From Bacteroidota bacterium (GTDB lineage: Bacteria; Bacteroidota; Bacteroidia; Bacteroidales; UBA1715): a DNA stretch of 40,259 nucleotides. The stretch covers positions 1 through 40,259 of the forward strand of contig WQTX01000013.1 in assembly GCA_009786075.1 (NCBI GenBank). Reading direction: 5' to 3'. The position numbers were made by a program, and so were the translations under genes. The notes beneath the pieces were generated by a model that was not told the DNA's origin, did no database searches, and worked only from the letters and a program-made list of their open reading frames with translations. Positions 17,300 to 25,254 of this stretch are shown here, piece by piece (position 1 is the first letter of the stretch; every line of letters starts with the position of its first letter).

Positions 17300-17327
17300 C
17301 AAAAGTAAAAAATAAATTATATTTTTG
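17300..17327. promoter_or_regulatory. Divergent promoter boxes between topA and the LiaF-like gene
   Basis: CAAAAGTA at 17300-17307 reads TACTTTTG on the minus strand for topA, and TATTTTTG at 17320-17327 reads on the plus strand for the gene at 17359. Both fit TAnnTTTG. Neither has an ideally spaced upstream TTG, so start points are approximate. Confidence 0.5.
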
Positions 17328-17358
17328 TAGGTCAAATATTTAAAAAAAACTTTTTATT

Positions 17359-18117
17359 ATGAAAAACACACATTCAAAAAACTCATTTTTAAGCAAATTT
17401 GGTTTTGCTTCACTGCTCATTTTCATTGGATTATTTCTTTTAGTATTACAATTAGACTGGATTTCGCCGCAATGGCGACACATAGTTTTTTCGTGGAAAA
17501 TGCTTGTATTTGTGGGCGGTTTGCTCATTTTTGTAAAAGGTTGCCGCTTGAGCGGCGGCATTATTATGGCTGTCGGTCTGTTTTTTCTTGCTCCGGCACT
17601 TCTTCCGAAAATATTCCCCAACACCGACCCAAAATATTTTAGCGATTTTACATCGAAATATTGGGCAATACTGTTAGTTATTGCAGGTGTGGGCATTGCC
17701 ATAAAAAAAACAACTAAACAAACAATAACCTGTTGTTCCAAAAAATCGACCGTTTTTTCACACGAAAAACAAAATTTCGATGAAGGTTTTATACAAAAAA
17801 AATGCAGTTTCGGCAGCAATGAATATACCGTAACCGCTCAGGAATTTACCGGCGGTTCTCTGCAAAGCACTTTTGGAAGCATGGTTTTGGATTTGCGCAA
17901 AACGAATTTACCCGAAACTCCCGTTACACTTGCCATAAAAGTAGAATTTGGAGCAATAGAACTTCGTGTGCCCAACGATTGGGTGGTGGAATTGAATGTT
18001 GAACAAAATTTTGGAGCAATGGAAGATACTCGTGCTTTTTCGGGCGACAACACAAGTAATAAAAAACTTATTATTGTTGGCTCGGTTGCTTTTGGCGGGG
18101 GAGAGATTAGGAGTTAG
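17359..18117 (+). CDS. LiaF/YvqF-like membrane protein
   Basis: This 252-residue protein has four hydrophobic helices in residues about 13-120 (FASLLIFIGLFLLVLQL; MLVFVGGLLIFVKG; GGIIMAVGLFFLAPALLP; YWAILLVIAGVGIAI). A soluble C-terminal beta domain follows (GGSLQSTFGSMVLDLRKTNLP, IKVEFGAIELRVPNDWVVELNVEQNFGAMED). This matches the layout of LiaF-like proteins, whose best-known member inhibits a cell-envelope stress two-component system in Firmicutes. No LiaRS-type kinase or regulator is next to it here, so its role in envelope stress is only an inference. The endonuclease gene follows after about 40 bases on the same strand. Confidence 0.82.
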   Translation: MKNTHSKNSFLSKFGFASLLIFIGLFLLVLQLDWISPQWRHIVFSWKMLVFVGGLLIFVKGCRLSGGIIMAVGLFFLAPALLPKIFPNTDPKYFSDFTSKYWAILLVIAGVGIAIKKTTKQTITCCSKKSTVFSHEKQNFDEGFIQKKCSFGSNEYTVTAQEFTGGSLQSTFGSMVLDLRKTNLPETPVTLAIKVEFGAIELRVPNDWVVELNVEQNFGAMEDTRAFSGDNTSNKKLIIVGSVAFGGGEIRS

Positions 18118-18160
18118 GAAATAGGTGTTAGGGATTAGGAAACGAGGTTTTAGGCAACAA

Positions 18161-19042
18161 ATGCAACAGCGAAAACGAAAATCACAAAATAAAGTTCACA
18201 AAAGTCCGGCACTTTTTATAATTGCCGCCCTCGTTGTGGGCTTGGCATTTTTGCTCCATCAATTTACGAGCAGTCAAGCGTTACATTCTAATAGCACAAC
18301 AACGCAAAAATCTGAAACAATTCAATCTTCGTCAACGGAAACAATCGAAGGCATTGAAATTCCCGCAAAAATTCCCAACCGAAACGAAATTTTTATTACC
18401 CATACCGGTTTTACCGTGAGTTACAATCCCGATTGGAAAATTCCGAATTGGGTTGCCTACGAACTGACCAGCGAAGAAGTTGCCGGCGAAGAACCTCGCA
18501 GCAATCGTTTTATGCCCGACCCAAATCTTACGCTTGCGCAAACTGCCACCGACAATGATTACAAAAATTCCGGTTGGGACAGAGGACACATGGCTCCGGC
18601 TGCCGATATGAAATGGAGCAAACAGGCAATGAAAGAATCGTTTTATTTTTCAAACGTTTGTCCGCAAAACCGGAATTTGAATGCCGGAGTTTGGAATAGT
18701 TTGGAAGAACAAGTGCGTGCGCTTGCCTTACAAAAAGGTTCTATTTACGTGGTTTGTGGTCCCATTATTGACGAAAATCCGCAAACAATTGGCGAAAATA
18801 AGGTTGTTGTACCTCAGCGATTTTTCAAAGCATTGTTGCAAAATAGTAATGGCAATTGGCATGCAATCGGTTTTGTGTTCGACAACAAAAGCGGCAAACG
18901 ACCACTTTCTACGTATGCGCTATCAATCAATGAATTGCAGGAAATTACCGGAATTACATTTTTTCCGTCTTTACCCGTTGACATTGCCGAAAGTGTGAAA
19001 TCGGAAGTTGATTTTACGCAGTGGGCAATTAGTCGGAAATAG
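18161..19042 (+). CDS. Membrane-anchored or secreted DNA/RNA non-specific endonuclease (NUC1 family)
   Basis: The ATG at 18161 is preferred to a GTG at 18125, because the stretch between is a run of short TTAGG-type repeats rather than coding-like sequence. The 293-residue protein has a basic N-terminus and one hydrophobic segment (about residues 19-34, LFIIAALVVGLAFLLH), so it is an uncleaved anchor or signal. The nuclease domain has the DRGHMAPAADMKW motif, with the catalytic histidine near residue 143, and QNRNLNAGVWNSLEEQVR with the magnesium-binding asparagine near residue 174. FSNVCPQN and VVCGPII are also typical. Such enzymes cleave DNA and RNA without sequence preference, most likely outside the cytoplasm here for nutrient uptake or DNA turnover. 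Confidence 0.9.
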   Translation: MQQRKRKSQNKVHKSPALFIIAALVVGLAFLLHQFTSSQALHSNSTTTQKSETIQSSSTETIEGIEIPAKIPNRNEIFITHTGFTVSYNPDWKIPNWVAYELTSEEVAGEEPRSNRFMPDPNLTLAQTATDNDYKNSGWDRGHMAPAADMKWSKQAMKESFYFSNVCPQNRNLNAGVWNSLEEQVRALALQKGSIYVVCGPIIDENPQTIGENKVVVPQRFFKALLQNSNGNWHAIGFVFDNKSGKRPLSTYALSINELQEITGITFFPSLPVDIAESVKSEVDFTQWAISRK

Positions 19043-19046
19043 AAAA

Positions 19047-19140
19047 AGAACGCGGATAACGCAGATGACACGGATTTTCGCAGATAATTTTAACAGCAAA
19101 AATCCGTGTTCATCTGTGTTATTCGCGTCATCTGCGTTCT
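19047..19140. repeat. Dispersed palindromic repeat, family C
   Basis: This is the second copy of the element at 1931-2032, with left arm AGAACGCGGATAACGCAGAT and right arm ending GCGTCATCTGCGTTCT. It again lies between two convergent genes. Confidence 0.88.
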
Positions 19141-19146
19141 AAATTT

Positions 19147-19172
19147 AAACAAGGGGTTTAAACCCCTTGTTT
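19147..19172. terminator. Perfect palindrome, probable folD terminator
   Basis: A 26-bp perfect palindrome is centred on TTTAAA with AACAAGGGG/CCCCTTGTT arms, just after the folD stop. The T-tract on the minus strand is short and interrupted, so terminator strength is uncertain. Confidence 0.65.
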
Positions 19173-19178
19173 GTTATG

Positions 19179-20057
19179 CTACGCCTTTTTCCCTCGCGCC
19201 GCAATCAAAGTATTTGAAATCAATGAACAAATTGTCATAGGACCAACGCCGCCCGGAACAGGCGTGATATAACTGCATTTAGGAGCAACTTCGTCGAATT
19301 TCACATCGCCTTTGAGTTTCCAGCCGCTTTTGGTTTCGGTGCTTGGCACGCGGGTTGTGCCCACGTCAATTACCACCGCACCTTCTTTTACCATATCGGC
19401 AGTAACAAATTCGGGCGAACCGATTGCTGCAATTACAATATCGCCGCGGCGACATTCTTCGGCAAGATTGGCGGTGCGACTGTGACATACTGTTACCGTG
19501 CAATCGCCCGGGTAGCCTTTTTGCGCAAGCATTACGCTCAACGGACGACCTACAATATTACTTCTGCCTATAATTACACAATGTTTTCCAGCGGTGGGAA
19601 TATTGTAATATTTCAACAATTCCAAAATTCCGGCAGGTGTAGCCGATTTGAATGCGGGCAAACCAATCATCATTTTTCCCACATTTATCGGGTGGAAACC
19701 GTCAACGTCTTTTTCGGGGGCAATTGACTCGATTACTTTTTGTTCGTCAATGTGTTTTGGCAATGGAAGTTGCACTATAAATCCATCAATATCAGGATTT
19801 TGATTAAACTTTTCTATTTTTTGCAATAATTCTTGTTCGCTTACCGTGTCTTCAAATGTTTGCAAAGTAGAGCGAAAACCAACTTGTTCGCAGGCTTTTA
19901 CTTTGTGATTGACGTAAGTAATGCTACCGCCATCGTTGCCCACCAAAATTGCCGCCAAATGAGGCGTCTTAAATCCCTGTGCGTGTAATTCTTTTACTTG
20001 TTCGGCAATTTGCAATTTAATTGCTTCGCTTACTTTTTTTCCGTCGATTAACTGCAT
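19179..20057 (-). CDS. folD: Bifunctional methylenetetrahydrofolate dehydrogenase / methenyltetrahydrofolate cyclohydrolase
   Basis: This enzyme interconverts 5,10-methylene-, 5,10-methenyl- and 10-formyl-tetrahydrofolate with NADP+ in one-carbon metabolism. The active-site motif YVNHK is at residues 48-52 (Tyr48, Lys52). Further marks are [11 protein letters not shown], the [13 protein letters not shown] block, [18 protein letters not shown] for NADP binding, DVGTTRV and [18 protein letters not shown] near the C-terminus. The length of 292 residues is standard. It lies 23 bases downstream of the ORF6N gene, followed by a palindromic terminator. Confidence 0.97.
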   Translation of the reverse strand: MQLIDGKKVSEAIKLQIAEQVKELHAQGFKTPHLAAILVGNDGGSITYVNHKVKACEQVGFRSTLQTFEDTVSEQELLQKIEKFNQNPDIDGFIVQLPLPKHIDEQKVIESIAPEKDVDGFHPINVGKMMIGLPAFKSATPAGILELLKYYNIPTAGKHCVIIGRSNIVGRPLSVMLAQKGYPGDCTVTVCHSRTANLAEECRRGDIVIAAIGSPEFVTADMVKEGAVVIDVGTTRVPSTETKSGWKLKGDVKFDEVAPKCSYITPVPGGVGPMTICSLISNTLIAARGKKA

Positions 20058-20080
20058 AATTTATTTATTTTGAATTTCTC

Positions 20081-20584
20081 TTATTTCGAAACAATAAAGC
20101 CTACGGGTTTTCGTGGTTTATCTAATTCTTTCTTTTGCTCTACCAACTCGGTTAATACTTGGTACACATCATTAAATTGAGTATTAGTATCTCGCATAAA
20201 ATGCTCCAATTTTTGATTAAGTTCAGCATAACCTAATGCGTATTGACGAAGAACAATAAATGCACGAATAATTTGAAGATTAACTTCTATTGCTTTTTTA
20301 CTTTTTAATACACTCGCCAACATGGCTACCCCATGCTCTGTGAAAGCATTGGGTAAATATCGAATACCACCCCAACTTGAGGTCACAATTTGTGACCTCA
20401 AGTTGCTAAATTCTTCATTTGTAAGCGTAAACATAAAGTCCAAAGGAAACCTTTCGTTATTACGTTTTACCGACTGGTTTAAAACTTTTGTAGGCACTTC
20501 ATACATTTCCGCTAAATCGAAGTCTAACATCACTTTACGACCTCGTATTTCATAAATTTTGTTCTGAATAATCGTTAACTCCAT
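20081..20584 (-). CDS. ORF6N-domain DNA-binding protein
   Basis: This 167-residue protein has an N-terminal ORF6N domain: IYEIRGRKVMLDFDLAEMYEVPTKVLNQSVKRNNERFPLDFMFTLT, then WGGIRYLPNAFTEHGVAMLASVLKSKKAIEVNLQIIRAFIVLR. The C-terminal 50 residues look helical (ELNQKLEHFMRDTNTQFNDVYQVLTELVEQKKELD). ORF6N is a KilA-N-related domain found in phage antirepressors and in many Bacteroidota chromosomal proteins; a regulatory role is likely but targets are unknown. It sits between folD and ffh, both housekeeping genes, so it looks like an inserted accessory gene. The short intergenic stretch upstream (20590-20655) carries repeated CAGTATTTTAGT and ACTGAATACTG words. Confidence 0.9.
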   Translation of the reverse strand: MELTIIQNKIYEIRGRKVMLDFDLAEMYEVPTKVLNQSVKRNNERFPLDFMFTLTNEEFSNLRSQIVTSSWGGIRYLPNAFTEHGVAMLASVLKSKKAIEVNLQIIRAFIVLRQYALGYAELNQKLEHFMRDTNTQFNDVYQVLTELVEQKKELDKPRKPVGFIVSK

Positions 20585-20589
20585 TTTTT

Positions 20590-20655
20590 TAGTAGTCAGT
20601 ATTTTAGTTATTCAGTATTTTAGTACTCACTACTGAATACTGATATACTGAATAC
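20590..20655. repeat. Cluster of direct and inverted short repeats before the ORF6N gene
   Basis: CAGTATTTTAGT occurs twice in direct orientation (about 20598 and 20616), and ACTGAATACTGA/ACTGAATACT words follow in inverted orientation. It lies between the ffh stop and the ORF6N start and could be an operator or a simple expansion. Confidence 0.5.
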
Positions 20656-20659
20656 TCTC

Positions 20660-21994
20660 TTATAATTTCAGTCCCGGCATCATCTGCTGCATCATGCGGC
20701 TACCGTTTACGCCCGACATTTTTTTCATCATTTTTTTAATATCGTCAAATTGTTTTATCAAGCGGTTTACATCTTGAATGGTTGTGCCGCTACCCATGGC
20801 AATGCGTTTGCGGCGTGAACCGTTTATAATATCGGGCGAATTGCGTTCTTTTGGAGTCATGGAATTGATAATTGCTTCCATACCTTTGAACGCATCGTCG
20901 TCAATATCAACGCCTTTGAGCATTTTTCCCATGCCCGGAATCATACCGGCAAGGTCTTTTAAGTTGCCCATTTTTTTGATTTGGTGGATTTGTGCCAAAA
21001 AGTCCTCGAAATTGAATTGATTTTTCGCAATTTTCTTCGACATTTTGCGAGCCTCTTCCTCATCGTATTGCTCTTGCGCACGTTCCACAAGCGACACCAC
21101 GTCGCCCATGCCCAAAATACGGTCAGCCATACGGGTTGGGTAGAAAATGTCAATTGCATCGAGTTTTTCGCCAATACCTACAAATTTAATAGGTTTTTGC
21201 ACCACGCTGCGGATTGAAAGAGCCGCACCACCACGAGTGTCGCCGTCTAATTTGGTAAGCACCACGCCCGTGAAATCCAATCTGTCGTTAAACTCTTTTG
21301 CTGTATTCACGGCATCTTGACCGGTCATAGAATCCACCACAAACAAAATTTCCTGCGGATTGACAGCCTGTTTTATGGCGGTAATTTCGGTCATCATAAC
21401 CTCGTCAATCGCCAAACGACCGGCGGTATCTATAATTACAAGGTCTTTGTTGTTCTCTTTTGCGTGGCGAATTGCTGCTTTGGCAATTTCCACCGGATTT
21501 TTTTCTTCGATTTGTGCAAATACCGGCACACTGATTTGCTCGCCAAGCACCTGCAATTGGTGTATAGCTGCCGGACGATACACGTCGCACGCTACCAAAA
21601 GAGGATTTTTACCCTGTTTGCTTTTGAGCATATTTGCCAATTTACCGCTCATGGTGGTTTTACCCGAGCCTTGCAAACCAGCCATAAGTATAATTGCCGG
21701 CGAACCTTTACTGTTAAGGTCAGCCTTATCGCCGCCCATTAAAATGGCAAGTTCGTCGTGCACAATTTTTGTCATCATTTCGCCCGGGCGCACTGCCGCA
21801 AGCACATTGTGCCCAAGCGCTTTTTGTTTTACGTCTTCGGTAAATTGCTTGGCGGTTTTGTAATTCACGTCGGCATCGAGCAGGGCGCGACGCACATCTT
21901 TTAGCGTTTCGGCAACATTTATTTCGGTTATTCGTCCCTGCCCCCGGAGCAATCGAAACGACTTGTCTAAACGTTCTGATAGGTTTTCAAACAT
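20660..21994 (-). CDS. ffh: Signal recognition particle protein Ffh (SRP54)
   Basis: This SRP GTPase binds signal sequences of nascent membrane and exported proteins and, with 4.5S RNA and FtsY, targets ribosomes to the membrane. The N domain (residues 1-95) is followed by the G domain: P-loop GLQGSGKTT at residues 106-114, DVYRPAAIHQL, DTAGRLAID, and TKLDGDTRGGAAL. The C-terminal M domain contains the RNA-binding block GSRRKRIAMGSGTTIQDVNRLIKQF and a methionine-rich tail (MMKKMSGVNGSRMMQQMMPG). The 444 residues are full length. I did not find the SRP RNA in the window. Confidence 0.97.
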   Translation of the reverse strand: MFENLSERLDKSFRLLRGQGRITEINVAETLKDVRRALLDADVNYKTAKQFTEDVKQKALGHNVLAAVRPGEMMTKIVHDELAILMGGDKADLNSKGSPAIILMAGLQGSGKTTMSGKLANMLKSKQGKNPLLVACDVYRPAAIHQLQVLGEQISVPVFAQIEEKNPVEIAKAAIRHAKENNKDLVIIDTAGRLAIDEVMMTEITAIKQAVNPQEILFVVDSMTGQDAVNTAKEFNDRLDFTGVVLTKLDGDTRGGAALSIRSVVQKPIKFVGIGEKLDAIDIFYPTRMADRILGMGDVVSLVERAQEQYDEEEARKMSKKIAKNQFNFEDFLAQIHQIKKMGNLKDLAGMIPGMGKMLKGVDIDDDAFKGMEAIINSMTPKERNSPDIINGSRRKRIAMGSGTTIQDVNRLIKQFDDIKKMMKKMSGVNGSRMMQQMMPGLKL

Positions 21995-22032
21995 AGCTTA
22001 TAAATTGTATTGAGGTGCAAAAATACGAATTA

Positions 22033-22060
22033 ATTGTAAATTGTAAATTGTAAATTGTAA
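22033..22060. repeat. Four tandem copies of a 7-bp repeat (ATTGTAA)
   Basis: ATTGTAA is repeated four times without interruption just upstream of ffh, ending in ATTATTTTAG. Slippage could change copy number in the ffh 5' region. Confidence 0.85.
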
Positions 22061-22078
22061 ATTATTTTAGGATTGTGT

Positions 22079-22232
22079 AAAAGGTGCAGCGCACCGCAAA
22101 TATTTGTAGCAAAAAAATCTCCACTACAAAAGGTGCGTAGCACCGTAATATTTGATTTTTATATTACGATGCTACGCATCTTGCTTTTATGTCGTATGAT
22201 TGCTACAAATATTTTCGGTGCTATGCACCTTT
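22079..22232. repeat. Palindromic repeat, family D (AGGTGC...GCACC type)
   Basis: The outer arms are 22079-22111 (AAAAGGTGCAGCGCACCG..., reaching TTTGTAGCA) and 22201-22232 (TGCTACAAATATTTTCGGTG...). Inside is a second inverted pair, AAAGGTGCGTAGCACCGTAA against TTACGATGCTACGCATCTT. The element abuts the stop codon of the FISUMP gene at 22233. Confidence 0.85.
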
Positions 22233-22868
22233 TTATTTTGCGAGTACGGGGCGAATGGAAAAGCCTTCATTGCCATTGCAACCGTACACTCCAACATAAC
22301 CCTCGCAAACAAACAAATGGAAAGCGAGATTCCTGTAATTCTCATCTATCGTAGCACCCCAATAGAAACCAAATTCGTCTGTGTCGGAAAGTTCGCCAGT
22401 GTCGTGAATACGACTGCCTACTGCCGGAAAGAAAAGAGAATTACCGGTAGCTTTATCGGTAAATTTACGTCCATTTACATTGTTTTGGGTAGTCCATTTG
22501 TTGGTTACTTTTGCTGTATCCAACAAAGTACGCTGTTCTTCTTCTGTTGGCACTCGCCAACCTACGGGGCTGGGGTCATTAGCTTTTTCCCACATAATGC
22601 CGGTTGATGTTGTTGTGTCCCAATTATCAACTTTAATCCATGCGGCAGGCTCTGTTGCACTCCACCCCTTTTTCCTATTCCACTGGTAAAACATTCCCGC
22701 ACTTTCAGGAGTTTTTGCAAAAGTTCCGGGGGCATCTACATTGCGGGTTGCCCATGTTACGCCGTTTATTACTACGCCTGTGTCGGTGGTGTCGGTGTTT
22801 TGGGCGAAAAGCCCCCCTGCCCCCCACGAGGGGGTAAGAAAGAGGAGTAGTTTAATGATTTTTTTCAT
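22233..22868 (-). CDS. Secreted FISUMP-domain protein (copy 2)
   Basis: The start was set at MKKIIKLLLFL, the natural signal-peptide start, nine codons inside a longer in-frame reading. The 211-residue protein is a single FISUMP domain: GVVINGVTWATRNVDAPGTFA, MFYQWNRKKGW, MWEKANDPSPVGWRVPTEEEQRTLL, FTDKATGNSLFFPAVGSR and the closing GFSIRPV. It is closely similar to copy 1. The signal peptide is odd: its C-region reads LTPSWGAGGLFAQ and is encoded by a C/G-rich palindromic stretch (about 22808-22836) that looks like a dispersed repeat. The gene is isolated between two palindromic elements. Confidence 0.9.
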   Translation of the reverse strand: MKKIIKLLLFLTPSWGAGGLFAQNTDTTDTGVVINGVTWATRNVDAPGTFAKTPESAGMFYQWNRKKGWSATEPAAWIKVDNWDTTTSTGIMWEKANDPSPVGWRVPTEEEQRTLLDTAKVTNKWTTQNNVNGRKFTDKATGNSLFFPAVGSRIHDTGELSDTDEFGFYWGATIDENYRNLAFHLFVCEGYVGVYGCNGNEGFSIRPVLAK

Positions 22869-22929
22869 AATTTGAATGTTTGAATGAATAGGCAAAAATA
22901 CAAATTTTATTGAAAAATGATATTTCGTT

Positions 22930-23067
22930 GGACAATCGCACGAAATTTCTCAATTCGCACATTGCCTTGTAGAGACGTGGCGTGCCGCGTCTCCTTGCAT
23001 TTTGAAAAAGAGACGCGGCACACCACGTCTCTACATCATGCGCACAATTAATTTCGTGCGTTTGCCC
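22930..23067. repeat. Nested palindromic element, family E with an inner family F hairpin
   Basis: The outer arms are GGACAATCGCACGAAATT (22930-22947) and AATTTCGTGCGTTTGCCC (23050-23067). A second near-perfect inverted repeat lies inside: TGTAGAGACGTGGCGTGCCG... (22968-22993) with 23010-23035. A relative of the outer element is at 36941-37054 without the inner hairpin, so the inner repeat appears to be an insertion. Confidence 0.8.
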
Positions 23068-23120
23068 CATAATTTACAATTGTTTTTATATTTTTGCACA
23101 CTCATTAAAAACACAAAACA

Positions 23121-24917
23121 ATGAACATAGAACAAATTCTTACAACAACCATACAACAAGCCGTTGCCACACTGTATAATACTGAAATAGACACAAATAG
23201 CATACAAATACAAGAAACCCGCAAAGAATTTGACGGCGACAAAACAATTGTAGTATTTCCGTTTTTGAAAATTTCAAAAAAATCGCCGGAGCAAACTGCT
23301 GCCGAACTTGGCGAATATTTGCAGGCAAACGTGAGCGAAATTGCTTCGTACAATGTTATAAAAGGATTTTTAAATATTTCTATATCAACCAATTATTGGA
23401 TTGATGTGTTGCAAAATGCGGCTTTGCAAGGCGCAAATTACGGTAAAAAGCCGGTAACAGAAAAATCGCCTACGGTAATGGTGGAATATTCGTCGCCAAA
23501 CACCAATAAACCGCTGCATTTGGGGCATATTCGCAATAATTTATTGGGATTTGCCATTGCGCAAATTTTGGAGGCAAACGGCAATCGTGTTATCAAAGCT
23601 AATTTGATTAATGATAGAGGTATTCATATTTGTAAATCAATGATTGCGTGGCAGTTATACGGCAATGGCGAAACTCCGCAATCAAGCGGTACAAAAGGCG
23701 ACCACTTGGTGGGAAAATATTATGTAGCATTCGACAAACAATATAAAGCTGAAATTGAGACTCTTATGAAACAAAATATGAGCGAAGACGAAGCAAAAAA
23801 TGCTGCGCCAATTATGCAACAAGCCCGCGAAATGCTCGTAAAATGGGAACAAGGCGACACCGAAACCATTGCTCTGTGGGCTCGCATGAATAATTGGGTG
23901 TACGACGGTTTTGGCAAAACATATTCTCGCATGGGCGTGGCGTTCGACAAAATGTACTACGAATCGCAAACCTATTTGCTTGGCAAACAAATTGTTATGG
24001 ACGGTTTGGCAAAAGGCGTTTTGTACAAAAAAGACGATAATTCAATATGGGCAGATTTAACAGCCGAAGGTTTAGACCATAAATTACTGCTCCGTCCCGA
24101 CGGAACTTCGGTGTATATGACCCAAGATATTGGCACGGCAATTGAGCGTTTCAAGGAATTTGGCGATATGCAGGAATTGATTTACGTAGTGGGCAATGAG
24201 CAAAATTATCATTTTCAAGTATTGGCATTAATTCTCAAAAAACTTGGCTATGCGTGGGCTGATAAAATTTACCACATGTCGTACGGCATGGTGGAATTGC
24301 CCGAGGGGAAAATGAAAAGTCGCGAAGGAACCGTTGTAGATGCCGACGATTTAATGGAAGATATGTTGCAAGATTCAATTGCAATTTCGCAAGAATTGGG
24401 AAAATTAAGCGGACTTTCACCTGCCGAAGCTGCCGAAATTCACGAAATGATAGCGCAAGCGGCGTTAAAATATTTTATTTTGAAAGTTGAACCGCGCAAA
24501 ACTATGCTGTTTAATCCGCAGGAATCAATTGATTTTAACGGAAATACAGGTCCCTTTATTCAATACACACATGCTCGCATTTGCTCGGTGTTGCGCAAAG
24601 CTGCCGACCAAGGAATTTACCCACCAGCGCAATTACCTAAAATTCAATGTGCTCCGCTTGAAATAGAACTGATAAAAACAATTGCCCGCTATGGCGAAGC
24701 TATTGCCCTTGCCGGCGCAGAACACGCACCGTCGCACGTGGCAAATTATGTGTATGATTTGGTAAAATTATTCAACCAATTCTATCACGAACATTCTATT
24801 TTGAACGAACCGAACGAGGAACAAAAATTGCTGCGCTTGGCGCTTGCCAAGCAAACTGCTACGATTGTGGCTTCGGCTATGGGTTTGTTGGGGATTAGGG
24901 TGCCGGAGAGAATGTAA
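23121..24917 (+). CDS. argS: Arginyl-tRNA synthetase
   Basis: This class I synthetase charges tRNA-Arg. The N-terminal Add-1 domain (residues 1-110) is followed by the catalytic core with the HIGH-type motif HLGHIRNN at residues 133-140, within VEYSSPNTNKPLHLGH. The VVGNEQNYHFQVL segment and the GKMKSREGTVV version of the KMSKS loop follow. The C-terminal DALR anticodon-binding domain includes YTHARICSVLRKA and ends in LGIRVPERM. At 598 residues it is full length. A TATTTTTG box at 23089-23096 is a plausible promoter, 25 bases before the ATG. The A+T-rich island begins directly after it. Confidence 0.97.
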   Translation: MNIEQILTTTIQQAVATLYNTEIDTNSIQIQETRKEFDGDKTIVVFPFLKISKKSPEQTAAELGEYLQANVSEIASYNVIKGFLNISISTNYWIDVLQNAALQGANYGKKPVTEKSPTVMVEYSSPNTNKPLHLGHIRNNLLGFAIAQILEANGNRVIKANLINDRGIHICKSMIAWQLYGNGETPQSSGTKGDHLVGKYYVAFDKQYKAEIETLMKQNMSEDEAKNAAPIMQQAREMLVKWEQGDTETIALWARMNNWVYDGFGKTYSRMGVAFDKMYYESQTYLLGKQIVMDGLAKGVLYKKDDNSIWADLTAEGLDHKLLLRPDGTSVYMTQDIGTAIERFKEFGDMQELIYVVGNEQNYHFQVLALILKKLGYAWADKIYHMSYGMVELPEGKMKSREGTVVDADDLMEDMLQDSIAISQELGKLSGLSPAEAAEIHEMIAQAALKYFILKVEPRKTMLFNPQESIDFNGNTGPFIQYTHARICSVLRKAADQGIYPPAQLPKIQCAPLEIELIKTIARYGEAIALAGAEHAPSHVANYVYDLVKLFNQFYHEHSILNEPNEEQKLLRLALAKQTATIVASAMGLLGIRVPERM

Positions 24918-25254
24918 AGAATTGCGACAATACAAAAAGTACAATACAGTACATATAAAATAATTTGATAATAATAATCTCATTTTTAGTTATTGAAAAT
25001 GTAAAAAAGTTGTATTATTGCGTATATTTATTCGTGTGGGCAATGCCGAAACTGTGGAACACAACAAAAATAAGGTTGAAAATTCTGTGCAATTTGATAG
25101 TTTCAAAAAAAGTTTCTAATTTACGTAATGACACATTAATTAAATAAAGAAAACAGCCATGAAGACCTTAAAAGTGATTAGGAGGTTGGGGGTTGAGATT
25201 GAACAATATGAATTATTGAAAAAAATAAGTATTAATCTAATAAAAATTAAAATC
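24918..25254. other. Intergenic region at the left edge of the TIR island
   Basis: About 340 A+T-rich bases with no gene I can support. The in-frame leader from 25159 (MKTLKVIRR...) lacks a signal-like or conserved character, although its first codons resemble the MKTLKLKK start of the second cassette gene at 28201. It may therefore be a decayed copy of that start. TATATTTA near 25022 is a weak promoter candidate. No attachment-site repeat or tRNA is visible. Confidence 0.5.

Noticed and set aside
24965-25147. A 60-codon ORF after argS
   Set aside because: It has a low-complexity A+T-rich composition, no ribosome-binding site and no recognisable motif, and looks like chance.
25159-25254. Extended N-terminus of the first exported-partner protein from 25159
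   Set aside because: It puts 48 mostly polar and charged residues before the signal core, and the paralog at 28201 has no such extension. The shared AAAATCATG context favours the start at 25255.
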